Below, piece by piece: positions 36,135 through 44,491 of a DNA stretch of 64,000 nt. The stretch is from an uncultured Desulfomonile sp. (GTDB taxonomy: Bacteria; Desulfobacterota; Desulfomonilia; Desulfomonilales; Desulfomonilaceae): NCBI GenBank assembly GCA_903952205.1, contig CAJBEZ010000063.1, forward strand, positions 1 to 64,000, written 5' to 3'. The position numbers were made by a program, and so were the translations under genes. The notes under the pieces were generated by a model. The model ran no database searches and was not told the DNA's origin. It saw only the letters and a program-made list of their open reading frames with translations. Position 1 is the stretch's first letter. Each line of letters starts with the position of its first letter.

Positions 36135-37754
36135 CTACTCGTCCTCCTCTACTTCCGCAAAAGGTTCACCGCGTAAATCGAGCGTACGGTCATTCTCCCC
36201 TTCCATTATCAGGGCATTGGCTACCAGTTCGTGGATCCCGCCAACCGATACATCGGGGGCCCAGTATTCCGTTAATGCGGACAGTGTGGCTCGGTCGATC
36301 GCACACATGCATAAAAGGTGATTCACTTTGTGTTTGTCCCTTACGTGCCTAAGTGCGCTCGCTCTAGGGAATGCTCCACGCATACGCATGTCTATGTTCT
36401 CGTCATTTCCAAGGCCGGCCCCTCCGCCGCAACAATATGTCTGCTCTCGAATGGTATTTTCAGGCATTTCATAGAAGTTGTTTGTCACGTTGCGGATCAC
36501 ATAACGTGGTTCTTCCAGAAGTCCGGCGGCACGAGCTGGATTACAGGAATCATGGAAGGTCGTCACGTATTTGTTGTTGCGACTTGGATCAAGCTTCAGC
36601 TTGCCGTTTTTGATAAGATCCGATGTAAACTCGGTAATATGAACCATCTTTGTCTGTTTGGCGTTTTCGAATTTGGTCCCTGTTATCGGAGATACCGGTT
36701 CTTCAAGAAAATCCGCCGGGCCGTTCATAGTTTCCATGTATTGGTGCATGACCCGCCACATGTGGCCACACTCACCACCGATAATCCACTTTACGCCTAG
36801 TCTTTTAGCTTCAGCATAGATCTTGGCGTTCAGGCGCTTGATCATCTCGTGGGATGTAAAGAGCCCAAAGTTTCCTCCCTCTGAAGCGTAAGTACTCCAT
36901 GTGTAATCAAGTCCCAACTCATGGAACAACATCAGGTATCCCATGCATGTATAGGTTCCAGGGTCTGCAAAATAGTCTCCCGAAGGTGTTACGAAAAGGA
37001 TCTCAGCGCCCTTCTTGTTGATTGGCAGGTTGACCTTGACACCGGTAAGGTCTTCTATGTCATCGACCATAAATTGCCACATGTCCACAAGTCCGTGTGG
37101 AGGAATTCCTAAGTGATTGCCTGTCCGAAAGCAGTTGGCCACCGGTTCTATGACCCAGTTGATGTTCAGGCCTACCAAGTTCAGCAACTCTCGACCGATC
37201 ATAGTGACTTCGGCTGTATCTATCCCGTACGGGCAAAAAACGGAACAGCGTCTGCACTCTGTGCACTGAAAGAAGTAGTAAAACCACTCCTTGAGCACAT
37301 CCAAAGTAAGTTCTCTGCCTCCTCCAAGGCGACCAAGCATTTTTCCCAGGAGCGTAAAGTCTCGCCTGTAAACGCTCCGGATGAGTTCAGCCCTCAGAAC
37401 CGGCATGTTTTTAGGATCTCCGGAACCGATAAAAAAATGGCATTTGTCGGCGCATGCTCCACAGCGAACGCAAATGTCCATGAATAGTCGGAAAGAACGA
37501 TACTTCTCCAGTCTTTCCTTCATTCCCTGCATTATTATTTCCTGCCAGTTTTCAGGCAGTTTCCAGTCTTCATCTGCTGGAGACCACTGTCGAGGGTTTG
37601 CCAGGCCAAGCGCCTTGAGGTTTTTTGGCGCGGCTGGATAACTGTAGGTACCATCCCTGAATTGGGTTGGGGTATCCATCCATCCCTTCTCAGGAGGCCT
37701 GTTCAGGTCTATATTCATCAAATCTTTAGGTTTTGGTAAATCGTGTAGCTCCAT
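36135..37754 (-). CDS. dsrK: DsrK, HdrD-like iron-sulfur catalytic subunit
   Basis: A 539-residue cytoplasmic subunit related to heterodisulfide reductase HdrD. Two [4Fe-4S] ferredoxin motifs are visible, CVRCGACADKCHF (about residue 94) and CTECRRCSVFCPYG (about 165), and the CCG-domain cysteines include HDSCNPARA and YCCGGGAGLG. This special cluster is thought to reduce the DsrC trisulfide with electrons from menaquinol via DsrM. The stop lies one base before dsrJ, and it starts 2 bases after dsrM, so strong coupling is likely. Confidence 0.95.
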   Translation of the reverse strand: MELHDLPKPKDLMNIDLNRPPEKGWMDTPTQFRDGTYSYPAAPKNLKALGLANPRQWSPADEDWKLPENWQEIIMQGMKERLEKYRSFRLFMDICVRCGACADKCHFFIGSGDPKNMPVLRAELIRSVYRRDFTLLGKMLGRLGGGRELTLDVLKEWFYYFFQCTECRRCSVFCPYGIDTAEVTMIGRELLNLVGLNINWVIEPVANCFRTGNHLGIPPHGLVDMWQFMVDDIEDLTGVKVNLPINKKGAEILFVTPSGDYFADPGTYTCMGYLMLFHELGLDYTWSTYASEGGNFGLFTSHEMIKRLNAKIYAEAKRLGVKWIIGGECGHMWRVMHQYMETMNGPADFLEEPVSPITGTKFENAKQTKMVHITEFTSDLIKNGKLKLDPSRNNKYVTTFHDSCNPARAAGLLEEPRYVIRNVTNNFYEMPENTIREQTYCCGGGAGLGNDENIDMRMRGAFPRASALRHVRDKHKVNHLLCMCAIDRATLSALTEYWAPDVSVGGIHELVANALIMEGENDRTLDLRGEPFAEVEEDE

Positions 37755-37756
37755 GG

Positions 37757-38761
37757 TTACTCCTTGTCAACCGGGATGCCGACTTCTTTCATTTTTCCCC
37801 TGAATTCATCTTCATATTCTTCGTACGTATGAACTTTCACCGGATAATTCCATGGATTCACATACCTCTCGCTTCTGTTAACATTTGCGAGGTTTCGTGT
37901 GGGGCTCAGAAAAACACCACCAGCGTGCATCAACTTGGAGAACGGGAAATAAGCGATCAGGACGCTTACCAGAAAAAGGTGCACATAAAAAATCGGATGA
38001 ATCCCAGCCGGAGGAACCGGGTGAAAAGTGAACAAACTAATGGCCAGGTTCTTTACACCAAGTAAATCCACCTTGAAATAGTTTCGCATCAGAATGCCTG
38101 ACACGCCTATTCCCAATATCAGGAAAAGAGCAAAGTAATCAGCGGGTAGCGAAATGTAACGAACTTGGGGCAAAGTTACCCTTCTCAGGAAAAGCAAAGT
38201 CACAGCGCCCAAGAAAAGTATGTCCGAGATAAAAACTGTTGGAACCATGATTTGAAAGAAACCATCCACCGAAGTGATGGCATCTACAAACGAAGGAATG
38301 GGTTCCATGAAAAATCTCAGGTGTCGCAGTATGATGATGAGGAACGAGTAGTGAAACATGATACCGAAGAGCCACAGCCACTTGGCGGAAGCGTAGGTGA
38401 TTTTGGGCCCCTCTCGTAATTCAGCCTTCGTGTTTCTAAATAGAGATCGAAACAAAAAGACTTCCAGAAACATTCGGCCGATAACTCCCCATGTGTTGTA
38501 GGGAGATTCAAGATTATCGGCTTTGATCCATGGCAGAGACTTTGCCTGCCCACATGTTGTTGGAATACGAAATGGGACTGGTATTCTAGCCCAATCCACA
38601 ATCCGGTAAACAACCCCGATAATGAAAATGGCCAGCGCGATATACGGAATGATAACTCCAAAAACGGAATCGAGACCTATCGCTCCGACTCCGAACCAGG
38701 AGATCGCCGCCAACGCCGCCACAGCAATCAGGGCCGAAACTAAAGAAGCAAATGCGTTCAT
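37757..38761 (-). CDS. dsrM: DsrM, membrane cytochrome b subunit
   Basis: A 334-residue protein of the NarI/HdrE-like family with about six to seven helices and histidines such as those in MFHYSFLIIILRHLRFF and HLFLVSVLIAYFPFSKLMHA that can bind heme b. It oxidises menaquinol and passes electrons to DsrK. First structural gene of dsrMKJOP; the rsbRD-like gene ends 50 bases upstream. Confidence 0.95.
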   Translation of the reverse strand: MNAFASLVSALIAVAALAAISWFGVGAIGLDSVFGVIIPYIALAIFIIGVVYRIVDWARIPVPFRIPTTCGQAKSLPWIKADNLESPYNTWGVIGRMFLEVFLFRSLFRNTKAELREGPKITYASAKWLWLFGIMFHYSFLIIILRHLRFFMEPIPSFVDAITSVDGFFQIMVPTVFISDILFLGAVTLLFLRRVTLPQVRYISLPADYFALFLILGIGVSGILMRNYFKVDLLGVKNLAISLFTFHPVPPAGIHPIFYVHLFLVSVLIAYFPFSKLMHAGGVFLSPTRNLANVNRSERYVNPWNYPVKVHTYEEYEDEFRGKMKEVGIPVDKE

Positions 38762-38811
38762 TCGACCACCTCAATTAACTTAACGCTGTTTTTATCACCG
38801 AATAAAGGGCG

Positions 38812-39333
38812 CTACCATTCGTGAGGCGCCCCGTACTTATTACACGCTCTTTCCAGGATCCGCGATGTTCTGTTCCGTATCTCCATAGCTCGCATCTCGA
38901 AGAGTTTCTCGCGGCATTTCATATACATGTCAAAAGCTGTGAGAGCAAGGGAATCAATTCTTGACTCGATTTTCAAGAGTTCCCCAAAACGGTCAGGATC
39001 TTTTAGAAACTGTTTTGGAATCCCGTCCCTGATGGACTTCTTCAAAAGGAAAACGAACGCCACAGCATTTGAAGCCGAGAATTGCTGGACAGCTCTAATT
39101 CTTACAATGTCATCCAACCTTCTAACCACAACAGGCCCATATTCCTGACTATCTCCTATCACCCAATCAAAAAGAGCCTCTGCCCCTTGAGCTATTGCGG
39201 CCCCAACTGGATTTGCAAACTGATCTTTCTGATTTCTCAGGAACGAGCCCGATTCAGGCGGGTAGGTATCAACTGTAAGGTCAATCCAGTGTTTTATTAT
39301 GGTTCTCTTCTCTTCCAAAAGAACACTTTTCAT
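38812..39333 (-). CDS. RsbRD N-terminal-domain protein upstream of dsrM
   Basis: A 173-residue helical protein of the RsbRD_N family (KRTIIKHWIDLTVDTYPPES near the start). The start at 39333 (MKSVLLEEKR) is chosen because AAGGA lies 7 bases before it and the family begins there; the longer frame to 39435 adds 34 residues of no family resemblance. It lies 50 bases before dsrM in the same direction, a neighbourhood seen in other sulfate reducers, so a role in assembly or regulation of the Dsr complex is inferred. The domain was named for the stressosome but no STAS domain is present here. Confidence 0.8.
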   Translation of the reverse strand: MKSVLLEEKRTIIKHWIDLTVDTYPPESGSFLRNQKDQFANPVGAAIAQGAEALFDWVIGDSQEYGPVVVRRLDDIVRIRAVQQFSASNAVAFVFLLKKSIRDGIPKQFLKDPDRFGELLKIESRIDSLALTAFDMYMKCREKLFEMRAMEIRNRTSRILERACNKYGAPHEW

Positions 39334-39571
39334 ACTTATTCCTTGCGCTACTTCAACGACTATATCTGATGACCATTGCAACCCTTTTACGATTCTTCCG
39401 ATAAACGACAGAGACAAAGTCATGATCCATTTCATTCATCATGACCGAAACGCCTTGTCGATAGCTTCACTCTTCTCTGTCATCAGGGCCGAAGTTAAGC
39501 CTCTAAGCCAACCATTCACCTAAGTGAAATCCTGTTCGTCTTTGACTCCGGATAGTGTTGGCTACAATTTT

Positions 39572-39590
39572 AAGTGTTATATTAACACTT
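39572..39590. promoter_or_regulatory. Inverted repeat, possible regulator site upstream of dsr
   Basis: AAGTGTTA and TAACACTT are perfect 8-base arms around the spacer TAT. It lies about 240 bases upstream of the rsbRD-dsr start codon. The form resembles Rex or CRP/FNR-family operators (GTG..CAC arms), which control sulfate-reduction genes in Desulfovibrio, but it does not match a consensus exactly. Confidence 0.5.
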
Positions 39591-39706
39591 GGCTTACAGC
39601 CCGGGTCGGGGTTAGCCGTGGTCAAGGTAAGAATTTTAAGGTTCTACGCGTATACTTTTCACGGCCAAATGTCAAGCTTTTTGGCACGTTTTTGAGAGTT
39701 CGGCCA

Positions 39707-39726
39707 TCAATTGTCTCTACAATTGA
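39707..39726. promoter_or_regulatory. Second perfect inverted repeat upstream of dsr and VOC gene
   Basis: TCAATTGT and ACAATTGA are perfect 8-base arms around the spacer CTCT. Located about 115 bases before the VOC gene and 375 bases before the dsr operon start. It may be an operator for either side. Confidence 0.45.
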
Positions 39727-39840
39727 CACTCTGTCCATTTGTTCTTGTAGATCCCAAAGAATGCTTTAAGTTATTGTAGGATTTGGGAACGTCTCTGGGG
39801 ACATGCGCTGTTAGGCATGATAGAGAGAGGAGTGTGCATC

Positions 39841-40434
39841 ATGGTAAAATTCAATGGAATAAACCATCTTGCGATGGTAACTGGGGATATGGACGCCACA
39901 ATCAGGTACTGGCGTGATCTTCTCGGATTTAGACTGATTGCGGGTCTTGGCGCGCCCGGATATCGACATTATTTTTTTGAGATTTCACCAACCGACCTTA
40001 TCGCTTTCTTTGAATGGGATGGGGCTCAACCAGCGATAGAGAAGGACCACGGGGCGCCAGTGAAAGGCCCTGTCATATTCGACCATGTTTCGTTTGGGGT
40101 TGATGGTCTTAAGGACCTGTGGGAATTACGCGACAAGTTGTCGGCATCTGGATTTTGGGTATCGGAAATGGTGGATCATGGATTCATTTACTCGATTTAC
40201 TCCTTCGACCCAAACAACATTCCAGTAGAATTCAGCTTCTCCGTAAAAGGGGAACAGATTAGACAATACCCTGCTATGGCGGACAAACGCCCCTCAAACG
40301 TGACGATCGAGGGCTCTGAACCACAACTTGGTAAGTGGCCCGACGCGATTCCTTCCAGCCAGGACGATCGGAACATTTTTCCGGGCTCTGGTAGCGAGCT
40401 TTTTCATGGCATCAAGGATAAACTTAACGGCTGA
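39841..40434 (+). CDS. VOC-superfamily (glyoxalase-like) protein
   Basis: A 197-residue vicinal-oxygen-chelate protein. The first beta-alpha-beta unit is INHLAMVTGDMDATIRYWRD and the second begins VIFDHVSFGVDGLKD; metal-ligand candidates are His in NHLAM and DHVSF and the Glu in PVEFSF. The start at 39841 follows AGGAG by 8 bases. The C-terminal tail of about 60 residues is Pro/Ser-rich. Reaction unknown; relatives include lyases, dioxygenases and epimerases. It converges with the DUF362 gene, overlapping it by 11 bases at the 3' ends. Confidence 0.8.
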   Translation: MVKFNGINHLAMVTGDMDATIRYWRDLLGFRLIAGLGAPGYRHYFFEISPTDLIAFFEWDGAQPAIEKDHGAPVKGPVIFDHVSFGVDGLKDLWELRDKLSASGFWVSEMVDHGFIYSIYSFDPNNIPVEFSFSVKGEQIRQYPAMADKRPSNVTIEGSEPQLGKWPDAIPSSQDDRNIFPGSGSELFHGIKDKLNG

Positions 40435-41581
40435 CCTTTGACAGCAACTTTCCCAAATACGGTTCCACAATCATGACTGCGTCGTTGTCACAAAGTTCAT
40501 GGCAACAGAAACACGATATGCAGACTCGAGTGTCAATCTTCATCATGCCATTTTTGCTCTTGATCGCCCCCGGAGGGCAATGATTCATACAAATTCCACA
40601 GCTCTTGCAGATTGACGCGTCGATCGCAGGCTTAGTGATAACATGATTTTCGAGAAACCTCCTGAAAGGGTTCCAGTAAGAGAGATTCCAAGACATAGTC
40701 ATAGACTTGGGCCGTTCAAAATCAGTGATTGGAAATCCACCCAACTCGTCCCCCACAACAGCGATCCCCTCCGGATCGGCGACACCAAGTCCAAGATCAC
40801 TCCCGACAACGCAGGTTTTAACAAGATCTACTGGGAAATCTAGAAGAGACGCTATCACTGAATCGAGAGCAACTGCGTCCTGTCCCGCCGCCACTATACC
40901 AATGCGCCTAGGTTTACCGCTATTTGGACCATTCCCCTCCATCCCAAAGACACCATCAACTATCGAAACCACAGGACTTATCTGCTCGTAAATCTGAACC
41001 AGAACTGTAGCAAAACTATCAATATTTTTCCCCGCGCGTAAGTGCCAGGATGCCTTGTCCGTCCCTATGACGGTTCCAAACAAGTTTTTTACAGCTAGAG
41101 TCAAGCCCATCTGAGAATGAGTCTTAATTTTTGGAAGGTTGACAACCTTGTCAAATTCAAACACCTCTTCGGCGAGTTCCAGCCTTCTGAACAATCTGCT
41201 GTTCAGGCAATCTAAGCTCCGTTTCCGTATAAAAGGACATGGTTTAACATTAAGTCTTTTCATAAAGTTGTCGTATCCGGACTTGGATAGGACCCGGGCA
41301 AGGTTTCCCAGAGGAGGGCTGTCGCCCAGAGACAGTTGGGCTCCATGGTCGACCAACAACTCTGCAACAGCTTCAACAAAGGTGGGATGAGTAACGATAG
41401 CCTGACCAGGATTTGAAGACCTCAGCAAATTGGGCTTCAAAAGAACTTTGTCCGATCGATTGATCATAGACTTTAGGCCGCCTAAATCTTCCATGCAATT
41501 GTTTACAATCTCCTTTAAGCCGGCCAATTCATATTCTGAAGATTTCCTGACGCTCACCAACGACTTCATCTTAATCCTCAA
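40424..41581 (-). CDS. DUF362 protein with C-terminal ferredoxin domain
   Basis: A 385-residue protein. Residues 1 to about 300 are a DUF362 domain (LLKPNLLRS, NLPKIKTHSQMGLTLAVKN, SIVDGVFGMEGNGP). The C-terminus has two [4Fe-4S] motifs, CKSCGICMNHCPPGA and CISCFCCHELCDNDA. The combination is common in anaerobes with no agreed function; a redox-active or metal-cofactor role is inferred. The start may be the first Met or the inner Met at residue 5. It is divergent from panC. Confidence 0.8.
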   Translation of the reverse strand: MRIKMKSLVSVRKSSEYELAGLKEIVNNCMEDLGGLKSMINRSDKVLLKPNLLRSSNPGQAIVTHPTFVEAVAELLVDHGAQLSLGDSPPLGNLARVLSKSGYDNFMKRLNVKPCPFIRKRSLDCLNSRLFRRLELAEEVFEFDKVVNLPKIKTHSQMGLTLAVKNLFGTVIGTDKASWHLRAGKNIDSFATVLVQIYEQISPVVSIVDGVFGMEGNGPNSGKPRRIGIVAAGQDAVALDSVIASLLDFPVDLVKTCVVGSDLGLGVADPEGIAVVGDELGGFPITDFERPKSMTMSWNLSYWNPFRRFLENHVITKPAIDASICKSCGICMNHCPPGAIKSKNGMMKIDTRVCISCFCCHELCDNDAVMIVEPYLGKLLSKVSR

Positions 41582-41684
41582 TTATTTTGATCTTCCTTTT
41601 TCTCCTGATTTTGATCTCCGATGATCAGGATAGTGGAATTATGAACCCTTTTCAATCTTCTCTTATTTTATCCGTGATTTCAGC

Positions 41685-41712
41685 TTGACCTGGCAATCGA
41701 TATCATTATAAT
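41685..41712 (+). promoter_or_regulatory. Strong sigma-70 promoter of panC leader
   Basis: TTGACC at 41685-41690 and a perfect TATAAT at 41707-41712 are separated by 16 bases. The start of transcription should be near 41719. It lies about 155 bases before panC, and a leader with its own terminator lies between. Confidence 0.75.
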
Positions 41713-41718
41713 AGTTAC

Positions 41719-41847
41719 AATAGGTCTGGAGTTTCTTGGAAACCCGGAACATTACAATGTGAATCAAAATCCGCTTGGATCCATGTGACCGGGACGGAAG
41801 GAACGATGATTAGCGCTTTACACCTTCCTTCGGGAAGGTTTTTTTTT
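41719..41847 (+). ncRNA. Structured leader RNA (attenuator) ahead of panCD
   Basis: The leader of about 130 bases runs from the predicted transcript start to a UUCG-loop terminator. It contains a hairpin TCTGG-A-GTTTC-TTG-GAAAC-CCGGA (about 41725-41748; unpaired A on the left arm), then ACATT/AATGT and ATCC/GGAT hairpins. GGAAGG at 41796-41801 can pair with CCTTCC at 41823-41828, which is the left arm of the terminator, so terminator and antiterminator exclude each other. This is the layout of a riboswitch or attenuator controlling panC-panD. The published pan RNA motif (leaders of panB/C/D, including in deltaproteobacteria, with bulged As) is a candidate class. A separate small RNA is the alternative. 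Confidence 0.6.
41822..41847 (+). terminator. UUCG-loop intrinsic terminator before panC
   Basis: ACCTTCC and GGAAGGT enclose a TTCG tetraloop and are followed by nine T (41839-41847). It sits only 17 bases before the panC start codon, so it must be overcome for panC expression from the upstream promoter. Confidence 0.85.
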
Positions 41848-41864
41848 GGCTGGGTCAAGGCTCA

Positions 41865-42707
41865 ATGGAAATAATAACATCGGTCGAAGAAATGAGCGAG
41901 TGGAGCAGGGAGTGCGCTCTGAATCTCAAGTCGCTCGGCTTGGTTCCCACCATGGGATATTTACACGAAGGACATCTAAGTCTTGTTAGGAAGGCCATAT
42001 CAGAAAATGATCGTGTCGTCGCAAGTATCTTCGTAAACCCCACCCAATTTGGGAGAAACGAGGACTTCGGTGTTTATCCCCGTGACCCGGGCGGCGATTG
42101 CGCCAAGTTGGAGGCATCTGGTGTCGATGCGCTCTTCACACCCGACGCAGAGACAATGTATGGCGCCGGTTACGAAACATTTGTAGAGGTTCAACATCTA
42201 TCTCTTCCCTTGTGTGGACAGACCAGACCCGACCATTTCAGAGGAGTAGCCACTGTTGTGCTCAAGCTCTTCAATATTATAGAACCGACCAGGGCCTATT
42301 TTGGTTGTAAAGACTATCAACAACTCCAAGTCATAAAGAAAATGGTCAGGGACCTTAATGTCAGGACAGAAGTGATAGGATGTCCAACCGTTCGTGAGCC
42401 TGATGGACTTGCGATGAGTTCCAGGAATTCATATCTGTCTCCGTCTCAAAGAAAACGGGCTGTTTGCCTTTATGAGGGCCTCAGAAAAGCCCAGGCACTC
42501 TTTATGACTCATGAAACCGACGTAGAGAAATACATCAGAGTTATAGCGGAGACCATTTCCATCGAATCTGGAACCAATCCGGAATACATTAGGCTGGTTG
42601 ATCCGGACACATTAAGGGATCTCTCCGCCGTGCACGGGCCGGCCTTGGCTATCTTGGCCGTTAGGATCGGACAAACCCGGCTAATAGACAATGCTCTGAT
42701 GAGTTGA
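41865..42707 (+). CDS. panC: Pantothenate synthetase
   Basis: A 280-residue PanC. Motifs are LVPTMGYLHEGHLSLV (HIGH-like), FVNPTQFGRNEDFGVYPRD, the PGR-like region QTRPDHFRGVATVV, FGCKDYQQLQVIKKM, and the KMSKS-like AMSSRNSYLSPSQR. It joins D-pantoate and beta-alanine with ATP hydrolysis to AMP, a step to coenzyme A. Ribosome binding site AAGG precedes the ATG. panD, which makes the beta-alanine, follows 98 bases downstream, so pantothenate branches are together; panB is absent. Confidence 0.96.
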   Translation: MEIITSVEEMSEWSRECALNLKSLGLVPTMGYLHEGHLSLVRKAISENDRVVASIFVNPTQFGRNEDFGVYPRDPGGDCAKLEASGVDALFTPDAETMYGAGYETFVEVQHLSLPLCGQTRPDHFRGVATVVLKLFNIIEPTRAYFGCKDYQQLQVIKKMVRDLNVRTEVIGCPTVREPDGLAMSSRNSYLSPSQRKRAVCLYEGLRKAQALFMTHETDVEKYIRVIAETISIESGTNPEYIRLVDPDTLRDLSAVHGPALAILAVRIGQTRLIDNALMS

Positions 42708-42805
42708 ATTTGCAGCTTGCACGGCCTTAGAACAGTTCAGCGGAGATTCGTATTTAATTAAACGATATAGGATTCCCCAGATCTAGCTAATCCAGGAGCT
42801 TTATC

Positions 42806-43162
42806 ATGCAAAGGACCATGCTGAAGTCAAAAATACACAGAGTTAAGGTTACCGGCGCCTGCGTTGATTACGAGGGGAGCGTGACGATAGATTCAAAGCT
42901 CCTAGAGGCTTCGGACATCCTCGAATATGAGCAGGTTCACATCTATAATGTTTCCAATGGGGAACGGTTTGCAACATACGTAATCGAAGGGGAACCGAAT
43001 TCAGGTGTGATCTGCCTTAACGGCGCGGCGGCCCGAAAAGTTTCAGTAAATGATCTGGTGATTATATGTTCTTACGTGATTCTGGATGATGCGAAGTGCA
43101 AAAACCACAAGTCAAAGAATGTGTTCGTGGACTTGGAGAACCGAATAGAGCGAATTCACTGA
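42806..43162 (+). CDS. panD: Aspartate 1-decarboxylase (pyruvoyl)
   Basis: A 118-residue PanD, usual length. The self-cleavage site lies in YEGSVTID, where cutting between Gly and Ser makes the pyruvoyl cofactor on the alpha chain. YNVSNGERFATYVIEGE and LNGAAARKVSVNDLVIICSY follow. It decarboxylates L-aspartate to beta-alanine, the co-substrate of PanC. Co-transcribed with panC by position. Confidence 0.95.
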   Translation: MQRTMLKSKIHRVKVTGACVDYEGSVTIDSKLLEASDILEYEQVHIYNVSNGERFATYVIEGEPNSGVICLNGAAARKVSVNDLVIICSYVILDDAKCKNHKSKNVFVDLENRIERIH

Positions 43163-43201
43163 TCTGTGAAGCTACTTTAGCGTCACTTCGTTGGCGCAAC
43201 C

Positions 43202-44365
43202 CTACAATGCCCGTCTTCTATCAGTAGTTTTTGGCTTGTTTTCCTCAACTTGTTGCGTCCCAGAGGACCCAGCCATCACCAGTTCCTTTTTCTCGAATCC
43301 ACGCTGAAAAACTATCTTCCCTTGGTCATTGTAGAGAAGAATCGAGACTCTAGCCAGTCCGGATCCCGGACGGACGTCCCCATAAGGCAACTCTACCCTC
43401 GAATTGTTCTTGAATGATATCGATTCCCCCTCTCGGAAATCTGAGGGTAAATCCCCTTCACCGAGGCGAGTTTTGTCCGGGTAAACATAAATTCTGTTCT
43501 CGCCTTTCTTGTCCTGCATCTCCACGAAAACAAACAGATATCCAGAAAAAACTATCTCTGGATGGTCCCGTATGAGCCTAAAATTAAGAGTCCCGTTGCC
43601 GTGCCCTGACGGTTTGACAGTCACATCCTGGGCGTTGAAGTTAACTATTGTAACTGGTGATGTTTCGGTTTGGGGGGAAAGGGTTGATTGCGCGCGCCCG
43701 GTTGAACTAGCGTCAGTAAATGAACCACTCCTTTGCGTCGATGCGGATCCGGGAGTTAAACTAGGGGTTTGATGTGTATGCAAACTTGAAGACAGATCGC
43801 CTTCCAGTTTTTCAGTCGACTGCATGGACAAAGCTGACCTGTCCGTTCTGGCTTCGTCCTCAGAATAGTTGCGTTGATCAGAAACGGTTTCCTTCCGCGC
43901 GGTCCCGAACGCAGCCGCGTTCGAATAGCCCGAGGGTGACGAGGACAAATCAGGCTGTCCTTGATCTTGTTGAGAATATTGAGAGGAAACCCTTGAAGTC
44001 TGGCCATTATAGACGGACGTCTCCATGAAGAACTGTCCCCAGACAATTCTGCCTACGGAGTAAGCTCCTAATAGCGACAGGCAGACTATAATTAAGCCCC
44101 CGATCATTCCGATACGAAATTTTCTCGGACTCAGATCATATTGCAATGCCCCACGTCGCTCGTTCATAACTACCACCTGAAACCCTCGATTCGCAGGGGA
44201 CTTATGAATCGGAATGAGAGGCATGTCTTTAGGGGAGTTATTCCAGTTGCGATTGGTCTTACCCCCCCCTATTCTCTCCAGGAACCAGGACCACAGATTT
44301 AAAACTTTTCTCACGGCAGGTATCTCCTTTATAGGATTAAACCAACTCAATGATAATCTTGTCAT
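43202..44365 (-). CDS. Single-pass membrane protein of unknown function
   Basis: A 387-residue protein. A cytoplasmic N-terminus of about 80 residues is followed by one helix (IGMIGGLIIVCLSLLGAYSVG, near residues 85 to 105), a Ser/Gln/Thr-rich disordered spacer (about 120 to 230), and a C-terminal beta-rich domain beginning VTIVNFNAQDVTVKPSGHG and containing LNFRLIRDHPEIVFSGYLFV. I do not recognise the C-terminal domain; it probably lies outside the membrane. An AT-rich region of about 125 bases upstream (44366-44491) holds a TTGACA at 44469-44474 on the minus strand and may be the promoter. Confidence 0.55.
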   Translation of the reverse strand: MTRLSLSWFNPIKEIPAVRKVLNLWSWFLERIGGGKTNRNWNNSPKDMPLIPIHKSPANRGFQVVVMNERRGALQYDLSPRKFRIGMIGGLIIVCLSLLGAYSVGRIVWGQFFMETSVYNGQTSRVSSQYSQQDQGQPDLSSSPSGYSNAAAFGTARKETVSDQRNYSEDEARTDRSALSMQSTEKLEGDLSSSLHTHQTPSLTPGSASTQRSGSFTDASSTGRAQSTLSPQTETSPVTIVNFNAQDVTVKPSGHGNGTLNFRLIRDHPEIVFSGYLFVFVEMQDKKGENRIYVYPDKTRLGEGDLPSDFREGESISFKNNSRVELPYGDVRPGSGLARVSILLYNDQGKIVFQRGFEKKELVMAGSSGTQQVEENKPKTTDRRRAL

Positions 44366-44491
44366 GTTTCCTCGTATTCATCGTCTTCGTAATTAGTGTG
44401 GTTAATTAATAATTTGATTTATATAATACCAATAAAACTATGTTATAAATCATATATTTTTTTTAAACTGTCAAGGTTCTTTTTTGAGTCA

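Larger units (their letters stand above)
39334..39840. other. Divergent control region between dsr operon and VOC gene
   Basis: No gene recognised. This stretch lies between two divergent genes: the minus-strand rsbRD-dsrMKJOP operon and the plus-strand VOC gene. It contains two perfect inverted repeats (listed separately). Neither a consensus -10/-35 pair nor a hairpin terminator is clear. It most likely holds the promoters of both genes. Confidence 0.5.

Noticed and set aside
39524-39769. 81-codon plus-strand frame in the dsr upstream region
   Set aside because: It spans both inverted repeats and shows no family; the region is better read as regulatory.
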